Positions 16,817 through 24,158 of a DNA stretch of 32,308 nucleotides are shown here, in pieces. The DNA comes from Calothrix sp. HK-06 (GTDB lineage Bacteria > Cyanobacteriota > Cyanobacteriia > Cyanobacteriales > Nostocaceae). A program made the translations under genes and the position numbers. The stretch lies in the NCBI RefSeq assembly GCF_001904745.1, contig NZ_MRCD01000102.1, forward strand, positions 1-32,308, given 5' to 3'. A model generated the notes under the pieces. The model saw nothing but the letters and a program-made list of their open reading frames with translations, had not been told where the DNA came from and did no database searches. The stretch's first letter is position 1; the number at the start of each line of letters is the position of its first letter.

Positions 16817-17491
16817 TTATTCTAAGATGTTGAGACGATAACCAATACCATAAACGTTTTCTAACCAATCTTTGGCGCCAACAGTTTGGAGTCGTTGTCT
16901 GAGTCTACGTACCAAAGTTGTGATAGCATTGCTTTCGGGTTCGTCTCCCCATCCCCAAAGTGCTTGTTCGATTTGAGTGTAAGTTAATAGTTGACGGGGA
17001 TGACGCATTAGGTATTCCATAAGTTGGAATTCACGACCAGATAGTTGCGTTGTGGTGTTATCTTTGGTAATTGTTAAATTATTACGGTCAAGATGTAGTG
17101 AAGAGACTGTGAGTGTATCGCTTTGCCATAAGGGGGAACGTCTGCCGAGGGCGCGAACTCGTGCTAATAGTTCTATAATATCAATAGGTTTGACTAAATA
17201 ATCGTCGGCACCTGCATCGAGACCAATAACTTTGTCTTGTGTGGTGTCTTTTGCGGTCAACATGAGAACAGGGGATGTTTTACCGCTGTTGCGATATTGC
17301 CGACATAATTGGATACCGCTAACTTTTGGTAGCATCCAATCTAGAATTAATAAATCATAATGTTTTTGGGACATAAGCCATTGGGCAGTGTCACCATCTT
17401 CTACAGCGTCTACGGTGTGTCCCACTTTTGCGAGTGCTGCGCGTATCGGTTCTAATTGGTCGGTGTCGTCTTCCACTAGTAAAATTAACAT
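16817..17491 (-). CDS. OmpR/PhoB-family response regulator
   Basis: A 224-aa response regulator. Receiver domain 1-115: acidic pair Asp8-Asp9 (Glu7 adjacent) in LLVEDD, phospho-acceptor Asp51 in LLILDWMLP, Thr79 in MLTA and Lys101 in LVKP. The C-terminal winged-helix domain (about 125-224) has LSGREFQLMEYLMRHPRQLLT and NVYGIGYRL. It resembles cyanobacterial RppA-type regulators, but I cannot name the orthologue. No histidine kinase is adjacent, so it is an orphan here. Its start codon is only three bases from the start of the divergent membrane-protein gene, so its promoter must lie inside that gene's coding sequence or the transcript has almost no leader. Confidence 0.93.
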   Translation of the reverse strand: MLILLVEDDTDQLEPIRAALAKVGHTVDAVEDGDTAQWLMSQKHYDLLILDWMLPKVSGIQLCRQYRNSGKTSPVLMLTAKDTTQDKVIGLDAGADDYLVKPIDIIELLARVRALGRRSPLWQSDTLTVSSLHLDRNNLTITKDNTTTQLSGREFQLMEYLMRHPRQLLTYTQIEQALWGWGDEPESNAITTLVRRLRQRLQTVGAKDWLENVYGIGYRLNILE

Positions 17492-17494
17492 AAC

Positions 17495-17884
17495 ATGTTT
17501 AAACCTAAGTTATTGAAAAAGTTACGCGCGACTTTGTTCGAGTTATGGTTGCCCATACCTCTACTCGCATTTGGTTGTTGGGGACTAAGTGGAATTGTAA
17601 TGTATGCCGTGTTAAATCGTGACTCTGAGGCGCCAAAATATTTACAACTTGAATCGCAACCAAAACCACTTCAAATTACAGTACCTCTAAAAGTGGTGCC
17701 GCGCGCAATTTTTGTTAAAGTAGATAAAAACAGGGAAATATCACTAGTCAAGGTTCAAAGCAAAGACTCCCCGATAACCGAGATTATATTTGAGTTTTCC
17801 ACAACTGACACAAATCAACTAGAAGTAGAAATAAGCAAAGCACTAGGTATATCTAAAGAAGAAATCAGAAAGTTACGCCCATAA
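17495..17884 (+). CDS. Hypothetical single-pass membrane protein (129 aa)
   Basis: A basic N-terminus (MFKPKLLKKLRATLFE) is followed by one transmembrane helix (about 19-40, LPIPLLAFGCWGLSGIVMYAV), then a mostly beta/charged soluble domain of about 85 residues. There the segment FVKVDKNREISLVKVQSK and the C-terminal EVEISKALGISKEEIRKLR stand out. By the positive-inside rule the soluble domain is probably outside the cytoplasm. I do not recognise the family; the pattern is that of an uncharacterised cyanobacterial protein. It is divergent from the response regulator with start codons three bases apart. A stop codon lies three codons upstream, so the start is well fixed. Confidence 0.72.
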   Translation: MFKPKLLKKLRATLFELWLPIPLLAFGCWGLSGIVMYAVLNRDSEAPKYLQLESQPKPLQITVPLKVVPRAIFVKVDKNREISLVKVQSKDSPITEIIFEFSTTDTNQLEVEISKALGISKEEIRKLRP

Positions 17885-17930
17885 CCAAAAAATAATATAA
17901 TTTCGCCACGCTCATTACCAAAAATAATCT

Positions 17931-17957
17931 AGCACAGGCGCCGCCCCTACCTGTGCT
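17931..17957. terminator. Stem-loop between convergent genes
   Basis: AGCACAGG (17931-17938) pairs with CCTGTGCT (17950-17957) around an 11-base loop; the stem base overlaps a GGCGCC palindrome. It lies between the ends of the convergent membrane-protein gene (17884) and SDR gene (17972). No T-run follows, so terminator function is uncertain. Confidence 0.5.
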
Positions 17958-17971
17958 ACAAGGTTTATAAT

Positions 17972-18742
17972 TTACCAAGGTAGTTTGCTACCATCCCACG
18001 AGAAGAACTGACCGCTATCATTTTTATCTAATTTTCCAATCACTTCTAAAAGCTGACTGACGGTGCGTTCGATACTAAAAAGTTTTTCTGGTGGAACGTT
18101 TGCTTGAAAGGGACGAGATAAACGAGTGTCTGTAGTACCTGGATGCAATGTAACTACTATATTCTTAGGACAACTGCGTGCATATTCTATTGAAACATTT
18201 CGCATAAACATATTGAGTGCTGTTTTGGATGCGCGATAACCATACCATCCACCAAGATTATTATCGCCGATACTAGCGACTTTAGCGGAAATGCTCGCAA
18301 ACACACTATTGTCTTGGTGTTTAAATAGCAGTACAAGATGTTTTGCTAAGAGTACACCCCCAATACTATTAACCTGAAAATAACGAGTTAGATTTTCCAT
18401 ATTCAAGTGTCTTAAGCTTTTTTCGGGTTGAAAGTCCCCATCATGAAGTACTCCGACACAGTTTATTACTAAGTGCAGTGTTTTGACTTCGCTTTTAATT
18501 TGCTGTAATGCTTCGGTTATTTGCGCTTCATTAGCGACATCAATGACTAAGCACGTTAAGCGTGTAGGGTTTTCGGTTGCGAGTTGTAGTAATTCGGTGG
18601 CAGAGTCTGGGTTACGAAATGCTGCGTAAATTCTATTAATTTTACCATCATCGAGTAATTTTTTGACGAAACCCAAGCCAATACCTTGACTTGCTCCTAC
18701 AATTAATGCGTTTGCTGAATTGATTTGATTTAGGAATAACAT
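17972..18742 (-). CDS. SDR-family oxidoreductase (C-factor-like)
   Basis: A 256-aa short-chain dehydrogenase/reductase. The dinucleotide-binding turn is VGASQGIG (15-22), Asn95 lies in the VINCVGVL strand, and the catalytic Tyr169/Lys173 are in YGYRASK, with Ser150/Ser152 in FASISAK. The C-terminal half (VVTLHPGTTDTRLSRPF) matches the CsgA/C-factor-like branch, whose natural substrates are mostly unknown; Myxococcus CsgA has been linked to phospholipid oxidation. It is divergent from a lipase-like hydrolase with only 33 bases between start codons, so the two probably share a control region. A lipid-related role for the cluster is inference. Confidence 0.9.
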   Translation of the reverse strand: MLFLNQINSANALIVGASQGIGLGFVKKLLDDGKINRIYAAFRNPDSATELLQLATENPTRLTCLVIDVANEAQITEALQQIKSEVKTLHLVINCVGVLHDGDFQPEKSLRHLNMENLTRYFQVNSIGGVLLAKHLVLLFKHQDNSVFASISAKVASIGDNNLGGWYGYRASKTALNMFMRNVSIEYARSCPKNIVVTLHPGTTDTRLSRPFQANVPPEKLFSIERTVSQLLEVIGKLDKNDSGQFFSWDGSKLPW

Positions 18743-18775
18743 TAGTATTATTTAGTTACTGTGTAGTTGAAAAAA

Positions 18776-19618
18776 ATGATTCGCAACCACGAAGGTTTAA
18801 TCAAAAGTGCCGACGGTACACAATTATACTACCAATCCTGGCGCCCAGAGAATGAGGTGCGAGGAATAGTTGCTATAATTCACGGTTTAGGAGGGCACAG
18901 TGGAGTATACTTAAATATAGTAAAGCATTTAATACCAAATAATTATGCTGTATACGGTGTAGATTTACGAGGAAGTGGAAAATCACCCGGACAACGTGCG
19001 TATATAAATTCTTGGAACGAGTATCGTGAGGACGTGGCAAGTTTTTTAGAGTTTGTAGCGACCTCGAATGTGGGGACTCCCTTATTTTTGTTTGGTCACA
19101 GTTTGGGAGGGTTAACAGTTTTAGATTATGTATTGCGGGATAAAGGAGAAAAACCGAAATTAAATGGTGTAATAGCTTTTACTCCTGCTTTAGGGGAATC
19201 TGGTGTTTCTCCAATTAAAATTTTAATCGGTAAAATCCTCTCAAAAGTATATCCTCGTTTTTCGATGAATACGGGTATAGATATGAAGTTAGCAGCTCGT
19301 GATGAAAAAGTGATTGCATATCATCAACAAGATAAATTAAGACATACAGTGGGAACTGCGCGTTTATCAACAGAGTTTTCAAGTACACTAGCTTGGGTAC
19401 AAGCACATGCGGGTCATATTAATATACCATTTTTGATGATGCTCGCAGGCGCCGACAAGGTAACATTACCCGAAGGAAGTCGTAATTTTTTTGAAAAAAT
19501 CACTTTTGCTGATAAAGAACTGCGAGAATATCCAGAGAGCTATCACGAACTTCACGACGATTATGGTTATCAAGAGGTATTATCTGATTTAATTGATTGG
19601 TTAGAACGTCATTTATAA
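18776..19618 (+). CDS. Alpha/beta hydrolase, monoacylglycerol lipase / lysophospholipase type
   Basis: A 280-aa serine hydrolase from the ATG at 18776; the frame continues three codons to a TTG. The oxyanion segment is IIHGLGGHSGVY, the VDLRGSGKSPG block is typical of monoacylglycerol lipases, the nucleophile elbow is GHSLGG with Ser109, and the acid and base candidates lie in LAGADKVT and YHELHDD. No signal peptide, so probably cytoplasmic or membrane-associated. The family cleaves monoacylglycerols or lysophospholipids. It is followed after 11 bases by ygfZ on the same strand, so the two are likely one operon, and it is divergent from the SDR gene. Confidence 0.88.
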   Translation: MIRNHEGLIKSADGTQLYYQSWRPENEVRGIVAIIHGLGGHSGVYLNIVKHLIPNNYAVYGVDLRGSGKSPGQRAYINSWNEYREDVASFLEFVATSNVGTPLFLFGHSLGGLTVLDYVLRDKGEKPKLNGVIAFTPALGESGVSPIKILIGKILSKVYPRFSMNTGIDMKLAARDEKVIAYHQQDKLRHTVGTARLSTEFSSTLAWVQAHAGHINIPFLMMLAGADKVTLPEGSRNFFEKITFADKELREYPESYHELHDDYGYQEVLSDLIDWLERHL

Positions 19619-19629
19619 TATAAGTACAT

Positions 19630-20622
19630 ATGTCAGTATCAAACATTAATCAAAACGACGCAGCAGCAATAAAAGCTGCCCAAGAAACAGTTGCAGTTTA
19701 TGACCGTAGTCATTGGGGACGCATAAAAGTATCAGGTGATGACCGTTTACGGTTTTTGCATAACCAAAGTACAAATGACTTTCAGTCTCTTAAACCCGGT
19801 CAAGGTTGTGATACCGTTTTTGTCACATCCACAGCTAGAACAATTGATTTAGCGACAGCGTATATCAAAGAAGATACTATATTATTGATGGTATCACCTA
19901 ACCGTCGCGAGTATTTAATGCAGTGGTTAGATAAATATATATTCTTTGCTGATAAAGTTGAATTGAGTGATATTACAGAAGAAACTGCCGCTTTTAGTTT
20001 AATTGGTCCAAAAAGTCAGGCAATTATTCAAGAGTTAGGTATAACTCCTCTTGAAACTGATAATAGTAATCAAGTATATAATATATTGACAGTAGAAACT
20101 TTGATTGCAGTAGGTAGTGGTTTAGCTTTACCCGGATACACATTAATTTTTCCAGTTGTTCATAAAGACACAATATGGAATAAACTTTTAGAGATAGGCG
20201 CCGTTGCGATGAAAGAGACAGCATGGGAAACACTGCGGATTATGCAAGGTCGTCCAGTCCCAGAAAAAGAACTAACCGAAGACTATAATCCGCTTGAAGT
20301 TGGGTTATGGCAAACTATTTCTTTTACTAAGGGTTGCTATATTGGACAAGAAACAATTGCCCGTTTAAACACGTATAAAGGTGTAAAAACATACTTGTGG
20401 GGAATAAAATTAAATAATTATGCAGACCCAGGAAGTCAAATCTATATAAAAGAAGAGAAAGTAGGGACCTTAACGAGTATCACAGAAACTACTGAAGGGT
20501 ATTATGGACTAGGTTACATTCGCAAGCAAGCAGGTGGAATAGGAACAAAAGTGAGGATAGCAGAAAACGAAGCTGAAATTATAGAAATACCATTCATATC
20601 ACATCAATATCCAGAAGTATAA
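19630..20622 (+). CDS. ygfZ: Folate-binding YgfZ/GcvT-like protein
   Basis: A 330-aa protein with the YgfZ signature KGCYIGQE (234-241; Cys236) and the GcvT-like fold: LRFLHNQSTNDFQSL near the N-terminus, FSLIGPKSQ, ETLRIMQGRP. From established work YgfZ is a folate-dependent factor that supports iron-sulfur enzymes such as MiaB, and lacks aminomethyltransferase activity. The RIMQGRPVPEKELTEDYNPLE stretch and the KGCYxGQE loop separate it from true GcvT. It starts 11 bases after the hydrolase stop, so they are probably co-transcribed. Confidence 0.88.
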   Translation: MSVSNINQNDAAAIKAAQETVAVYDRSHWGRIKVSGDDRLRFLHNQSTNDFQSLKPGQGCDTVFVTSTARTIDLATAYIKEDTILLMVSPNRREYLMQWLDKYIFFADKVELSDITEETAAFSLIGPKSQAIIQELGITPLETDNSNQVYNILTVETLIAVGSGLALPGYTLIFPVVHKDTIWNKLLEIGAVAMKETAWETLRIMQGRPVPEKELTEDYNPLEVGLWQTISFTKGCYIGQETIARLNTYKGVKTYLWGIKLNNYADPGSQIYIKEEKVGTLTSITETTEGYYGLGYIRKQAGGIGTKVRIAENEAEIIEIPFISHQYPEV

Positions 20623-20637
20623 CATAAAAAATCATGT

Positions 20638-20691
20638 TGTAGAGACGCGATTAATCTCTTCGAGAAATCCTTCGGATTACGCGTCTCTACA
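20638..20691. repeat. TGTAGAGACGCG extragenic inverted repeat
   Basis: TGTAGAGACGCG at the left end pairs with CGCGTCTCTACA at the right. Inside, an AATCCTTCGGATT hairpin is nested. It lies 16 bases after ygfZ, so it may form its 3' stem. It is the same broad family as the palindrome at 10841-10868, and its inner part recurs at about 26820-26836. Confidence 0.8.
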
Positions 20692-21121
20692 TTTAATGTT
20701 AGGCATCAAAATTTTGTAGCAATGGCGCCTGTGAAATAAAATTTTTTATAATAACCATAGAGTAAACAGCTATTAAAATAGCTGTAATGGATATTGCAAT
20801 TTCAGTGATTTTTAATCAAAAATTCGCATTTTGGAAATCATTTATAAAACTTATATAGTCCGCAAGATAGATTGACTAAAATTGTTAAAAGGAATAAGAT
20901 AAGGAAGAATAAATATGTCTAAAACCACAAAGTTGAATAAAACTGGAGGTGAGGTTTAGACGGTTCGGTGTTAGCCTTAACTGCGTTTGTTTACAGACTA
21001 ACCACATAGGTTAGTGTCACTCTGGTGTCTAGTTGAAGGGTGAAAGTTAGTCTACTAACTCTAATTAGCATCTGATTGAATTATCGTTTATAGGCTTTGA
21101 AAAGCTGAACCAACAAAACTT
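20692..21121 (+). promoter_or_regulatory. Structured leader upstream of the GT4 gene
   Basis: This gap holds no long gene. A very short frame at 20915-20959 (next entry) follows an AAGGAAG element. Further down are two perfect hairpins: ACTAACC/GGTTAGT at 20997-21003/21009-21015 and AGTTAG/CTAACT at 21045-21050/21055-21060. These could belong to a long 5' leader of the glycosyltransferase mRNA. I could not match it to a known riboswitch. Confidence 0.4.
20915..20959 (+). CDS. Possible 14-aa leader peptide or frameshifted remnant
   Basis: ATG at 20915 is preceded by AAGGAAG about 8 bases upstream, one of the best ribosome-binding sites in the window, and encodes MSKTTKLNKTGGEV. Moving back one base at codon 13 continues into GLDGSVLALTAFVYRLTT, which ends at 21009 and has a protein-like hydrophobic composition. 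Two readings are possible: a true leader peptide for the downstream glycosyltransferase, or a small gene broken by a one-base deletion. Neither can be decided from this sequence. Confidence 0.3.
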   Translation: MSKTTKLNKTGGEV

Positions 21122-22222
21122 ATGAAAATCGCACAAATTGCTCCCTTATGGGAAACGGTTCCTCCTCCAACCTATGGTGGGATAGAACTTGTAGTAAGTC
21201 GCGTATCTGACGAGTTAGTACGTAGAGGTCATGAAGTAACATTATTTGCCTCTGGGGACTCACAAACGTTAGCTAAGTTAGAAGGAGTTAGCCCACGTGC
21301 ATTGCGTTTAGACCCAGATATTAAAGAACACATTATTTACGAAGTGTTGGCGCCGGGTCAAGTATATCAAAGAGCAGCAGACTTCGACATAATACACTCA
21401 CACGTCGGGGTTTGGTCATTAGCATTAGCAAGCATGGTATCAACACCAACAGTTCATACGCTGCATGGAAGCTTTACAAAAGACAGTGCGAAAGTATTTA
21501 GCGAATACGGGTCACAATCATACATCAGCATAAGTAATGCACAGCGACAAGTAGATTTGAATTATGCAGGCACAGTATATAACGGAATAGTAGTAGAAGA
21601 ATACCCGTTTGTAGAAAAGCCCCACGACCCACCATATTTAGCATTTTTGGGAAGATTCTCTCCAGAAAAGGGACCCCAACATGCAATAGCCATTGCCAAG
21701 AAAACGGGAATGAAGCTAAAAATGGCAGGCAAAGTGGACATAGTAGATAAGAAATTCTACGAAGCAGAAATAGAACCGTTTATAGACGGTAAGCAAATAG
21801 AGTTTTTGGGTGAAGTAAATCACGCGCAGAAATCAGAGTTACTAGGTAATGCAGCAGCAACATTGTTTGCAATTACTTGGAGAGAGCCATTTGGCTTAGT
21901 TATGATAGAATCAATGGCTTGTGGTACACCTGTTATAGGCATGAATATGGGTTCAGTGCCAGAAGTAGTTGCACATGGTGTTAGTGGAATGGTCTGCGAC
22001 ACATATGAGGAAATGGCTTCTGTAATGCCACAAGTGTTAGAACTTGACCGTCGTAAATGTCGCGAACACGTCCAAAACAACTTTAGTGTCACCCAAATGG
22101 TAGACGGATACGAAGCGATTTATGAAAAAATCGTCAGAGAGCGTACCGAAACCAGATGGTACATGCAAGCACTCAGAGCTTCCTTAGAATCTATCACAGC
22201 GCTAGGTTCAAGGCGCCTGTAA
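21122..22222 (+). CDS. Glycosyltransferase family 4 protein
   Basis: A 366-aa GT-B fold enzyme. N-terminal domain: MKIAQIAPLW, TYGGIELVVSRVSDELVRRGHEVTLFASG. The hinge strand is AFLGRFSPEKGPQHAI (174-189). The C-terminal donor site is EPFGLVMIE (255-263), followed by SMACGTPVIG and GSVPEVVAHGVSG. This retaining family uses nucleotide-sugar donors for exopolysaccharide, glycolipid or sucrose-type products; the acceptor is unknown. It has no recognisable ribosome-binding site directly ahead of the ATG and a long structured upstream region. A strong terminator follows at 22323. It stands alone, not in a polysaccharide cluster. Confidence 0.92.
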   Translation: MKIAQIAPLWETVPPPTYGGIELVVSRVSDELVRRGHEVTLFASGDSQTLAKLEGVSPRALRLDPDIKEHIIYEVLAPGQVYQRAADFDIIHSHVGVWSLALASMVSTPTVHTLHGSFTKDSAKVFSEYGSQSYISISNAQRQVDLNYAGTVYNGIVVEEYPFVEKPHDPPYLAFLGRFSPEKGPQHAIAIAKKTGMKLKMAGKVDIVDKKFYEAEIEPFIDGKQIEFLGEVNHAQKSELLGNAAATLFAITWREPFGLVMIESMACGTPVIGMNMGSVPEVVAHGVSGMVCDTYEEMASVMPQVLELDRRKCREHVQNNFSVTQMVDGYEAIYEKIVRERTETRWYMQALRASLESITALGSRRL

Positions 22223-22531
22223 AACAGTAGCTTTAAATCGAGTCCAAAGTTAACCTCCTAAACTTCCTCGTTATATTCTCTCTCGCACAAAGCAGTTAAC
22301 ATAAATCACACGAACAACATATAAATGCTTTTTTACATAACACAGTGTAAAAAGGCATTTTTTATTTATACTCGTATACTTTATATCCGTTGCCAGGGAA
22401 CTATTTTGGAGTACAGATGTCTTGTGAGAAAGATTGCTACGCGCATTTGTATGTAATTTCTTCCGGATGTATGAGGTTAATACAGAAAAATGGTGCTAGT
22501 AAATCCCACACACACATAAGATTGTTTCCGC
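22223..22531. other. Intergenic region with terminator and 5' region of the AMIN gene
   Basis: After the GT4 stop come about 100 bases without visible structure, then the terminator at 22323-22367, then about 165 bases that must hold the promoter of the AMIN/penicillin-recognising gene. The open frame at 22417-22593 on the plus strand is Cys/His-rich, overlaps the next gene and has no ribosome-binding site; I do not call it a gene. Confidence 0.5.
22323..22367 (+). terminator. Intrinsic terminator after GT4 gene
   Basis: AAATGCTTTTTTAC (22323-22336) pairs with GTAAAAAGGCATTT (22347-22360) with a single G-T wobble around a 10-base loop, and the stem runs into TTTTTTATTT. It ends transcription about 100 bases past the glycosyltransferase stop. 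Confidence 0.85.
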
Positions 22532-23806
22532 ATGAAGTTAAGATATTTCTTACTTGCGAGTGCGAGTGTTGTAATGCTATGCGCTCCTGTTAATGCTGCT
22601 CGTTTAGAGTCTTGGTATTTTGACCAAGCGCAAAACAAACTCAACATAACTACAGAATCTGGTGTTCGACCAAGAGCATTTTTAATCAATAATCCCACAC
22701 GCTTAGTTATTGACCTTCCTAATACAGATTTAGAAGGAAATACGCTTCGTCAAACTTATGGTGCTGCGATTAAAGAAATTCGTGTTGGCAAGTTTGATGC
22801 TAACACAACTAGATTGGTTGTGGAACTGGCGCCGGGATACACGGTACAACCAGATAAGGTATTAATTCAAGGTGATACATCATCGCACTGGATTGTCAAT
22901 TTCTCTTCAATAGAACGTATTGCAAGTGGTGATTCACAGTCGGGTGAGGTTAAAACACCAGTTCAAGTAGGTAGTATTTCACCCTTTGCTGGAGTGGTAC
23001 CTCTAGGTAATGAAATCACACAACTAAGTTCACAAGTCCGGTCTTTGATGTCACGTTACAGTTCGCTTGACCCAGGATTATTTTTTATTGATTTAGAAAC
23101 GGGGAATTATGTAGATTACAACGGTGAAAAAGCATTTTCAGCAGCGAGTACAATTAAGTTTCCGATATTAATTGCTTTATTCCAAGAAATTGATGCTGGT
23201 CGAGTTAAGTTAAACGAAACATTAACAATGCGTCGTGACTTAGTGACTGGTGGTTCTGGTACAATGCAATATCGGGCACCGGGAACTAAATTCAGCTTGC
23301 TAGAAACGGCAACTAGAATGATTACCATCAGCGATAACACCGCAACTAATATGATAATCGACCGTTTAGGTGGCAAAAATAAGTTAAATCCGCGCTTCCG
23401 CAGTTGGGGATTACAAAATACCGTAATTCGGAACTTACTTGGTGACTTTAAAGGAACTAATACAACAAGTCCCAAAGATTTGGTCAGATTATCTGCTTTA
23501 GTTGCTAATAATCAATTACTAAGTAACTCCAGTCGCACCAGAGCATTAGACATCATGCGTCGCGTTGAAAACACCAGCTTACTAGCATCTGGACTAGGAA
23601 GAGGCGCCACAATAGCGCATAAAACAGGTACACTAGGAGTCATTCTCGGAGATGCAGGAATCATCCAAATGCCCAACGGTAAACGTTACCTAGCAGGTAT
23701 CTTTGTCAGAAGACCTTTTGGTGACAGAAGAGGTACAGAATTTATCTCTCAAGTTTCCCGCACCGTATACAGTTTCCTCAGTCAACCCAGAGTTGCCCAA
23801 AAATAA
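22532..23806 (+). CDS. AMIN domain plus class A beta-lactamase-like (serine hydrolase) protein
   Basis: A 424-aa exported protein. Signal peptide MKLRYFLLASASVVMLCAPVNA (cleavage near residue 22-23). An AMIN domain (about 24-128, RLESWYFDQAQNKLNITTES) is known to bind peptidoglycan in amidases and secretins. The penicillin-recognising domain (about 165-420) has STIK with Ser206/Lys209, SDN (267-269) and KTG (364-366). The class A omega-loop glutamate (ExxLN) is not found between SDN and KTG, so fast beta-lactam hydrolysis is doubtful; a D,D-peptidase-like or regulatory wall role is as likely. The combination anchors the hydrolase to the cell wall. The ATG gives a perfect signal peptide. Confidence 0.9.
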   Translation: MKLRYFLLASASVVMLCAPVNAARLESWYFDQAQNKLNITTESGVRPRAFLINNPTRLVIDLPNTDLEGNTLRQTYGAAIKEIRVGKFDANTTRLVVELAPGYTVQPDKVLIQGDTSSHWIVNFSSIERIASGDSQSGEVKTPVQVGSISPFAGVVPLGNEITQLSSQVRSLMSRYSSLDPGLFFIDLETGNYVDYNGEKAFSAASTIKFPILIALFQEIDAGRVKLNETLTMRRDLVTGGSGTMQYRAPGTKFSLLETATRMITISDNTATNMIIDRLGGKNKLNPRFRSWGLQNTVIRNLLGDFKGTNTTSPKDLVRLSALVANNQLLSNSSRTRALDIMRRVENTSLLASGLGRGATIAHKTGTLGVILGDAGIIQMPNGKRYLAGIFVRRPFGDRRGTEFISQVSRTVYSFLSQPRVAQK

Positions 23807-23816
23807 CCTCTCCCCC

Positions 23817-23869
23817 TGTCATGCTGAACGCAGTGTAAAGCGGAGCTTTTCCCGCAGGGTAGCATCTAA
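23817..23869. repeat. TGTCATGCTGAACG...AGCATCT extragenic repeat
   Basis: TGTCATGCTGAACGCAGTG followed by a CG-rich insert (GCGGAGCTTTTCCCGCAGGG) and then AGCATCT. The outer parts resemble the widespread TGTCATxCTGAGCG...GAATCT bacterial extragenic repeats, the inner part the CCTGCGGG-type repeats of filamentous cyanobacteria. It begins about 10 bases after the AMIN gene stop. Confidence 0.55.
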
Positions 23870-23936
23870 TAAAGTTTCAATATATAAGGGATTCTTCGCT
23901 ACGTGACTAATGACAAATTTCGGCGCCAAAAATCCA

Positions 23937-24095
23937 TTAATAATCATTATCAGCAACACAAATTCCTTTACATTTAATACCATTTGTAGCAGTGCGCTTA
24001 CAATGAGGGCATAATATTTTTTCTTGTTCGGTTTCTTGCTGTGCCTTCGTATTAGTGTTAGTTTGTGACTTATTGTGTTCAGTCTGGGATTCCAT
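23937..24095 (-). CDS. Small Cys-motif protein (52 aa), putative zinc ribbon
   Basis: A 52-codon frame beginning MESQTEHNKSQTNTNTKAQQ, a polar, probably disordered N-terminal half, then ILCPHCKRTATNGIKCKGIC and ending VADNDY. The CPHC pair plus the later CKGIC pair give four spaced cysteines, the layout of a zinc ribbon. It is on the minus strand just downstream of the TPR-CHAT gene (63 bases after its stop), so it could be the last gene of that transcript. I do not recognise a named family. The cysteine pattern makes chance coding unlikely. It could bind nucleic acid or protein; that is inference. Confidence 0.7.
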   Translation of the reverse strand: MESQTEHNKSQTNTNTKAQQETEQEKILCPHCKRTATNGIKCKGICVADNDY

Positions 24096-24158
24096 AGTTA
24101 AAGTTATTGGCTAAATATATATTTTTACATATTTACGTTTGCGACTCATGACATATAT

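Noticed and set aside
22417-22593. Cys/His-rich plus-strand frame ahead of the AMIN gene
   Set aside because: It overlaps the certain start and signal peptide of the next gene in another frame and has no ribosome-binding site.
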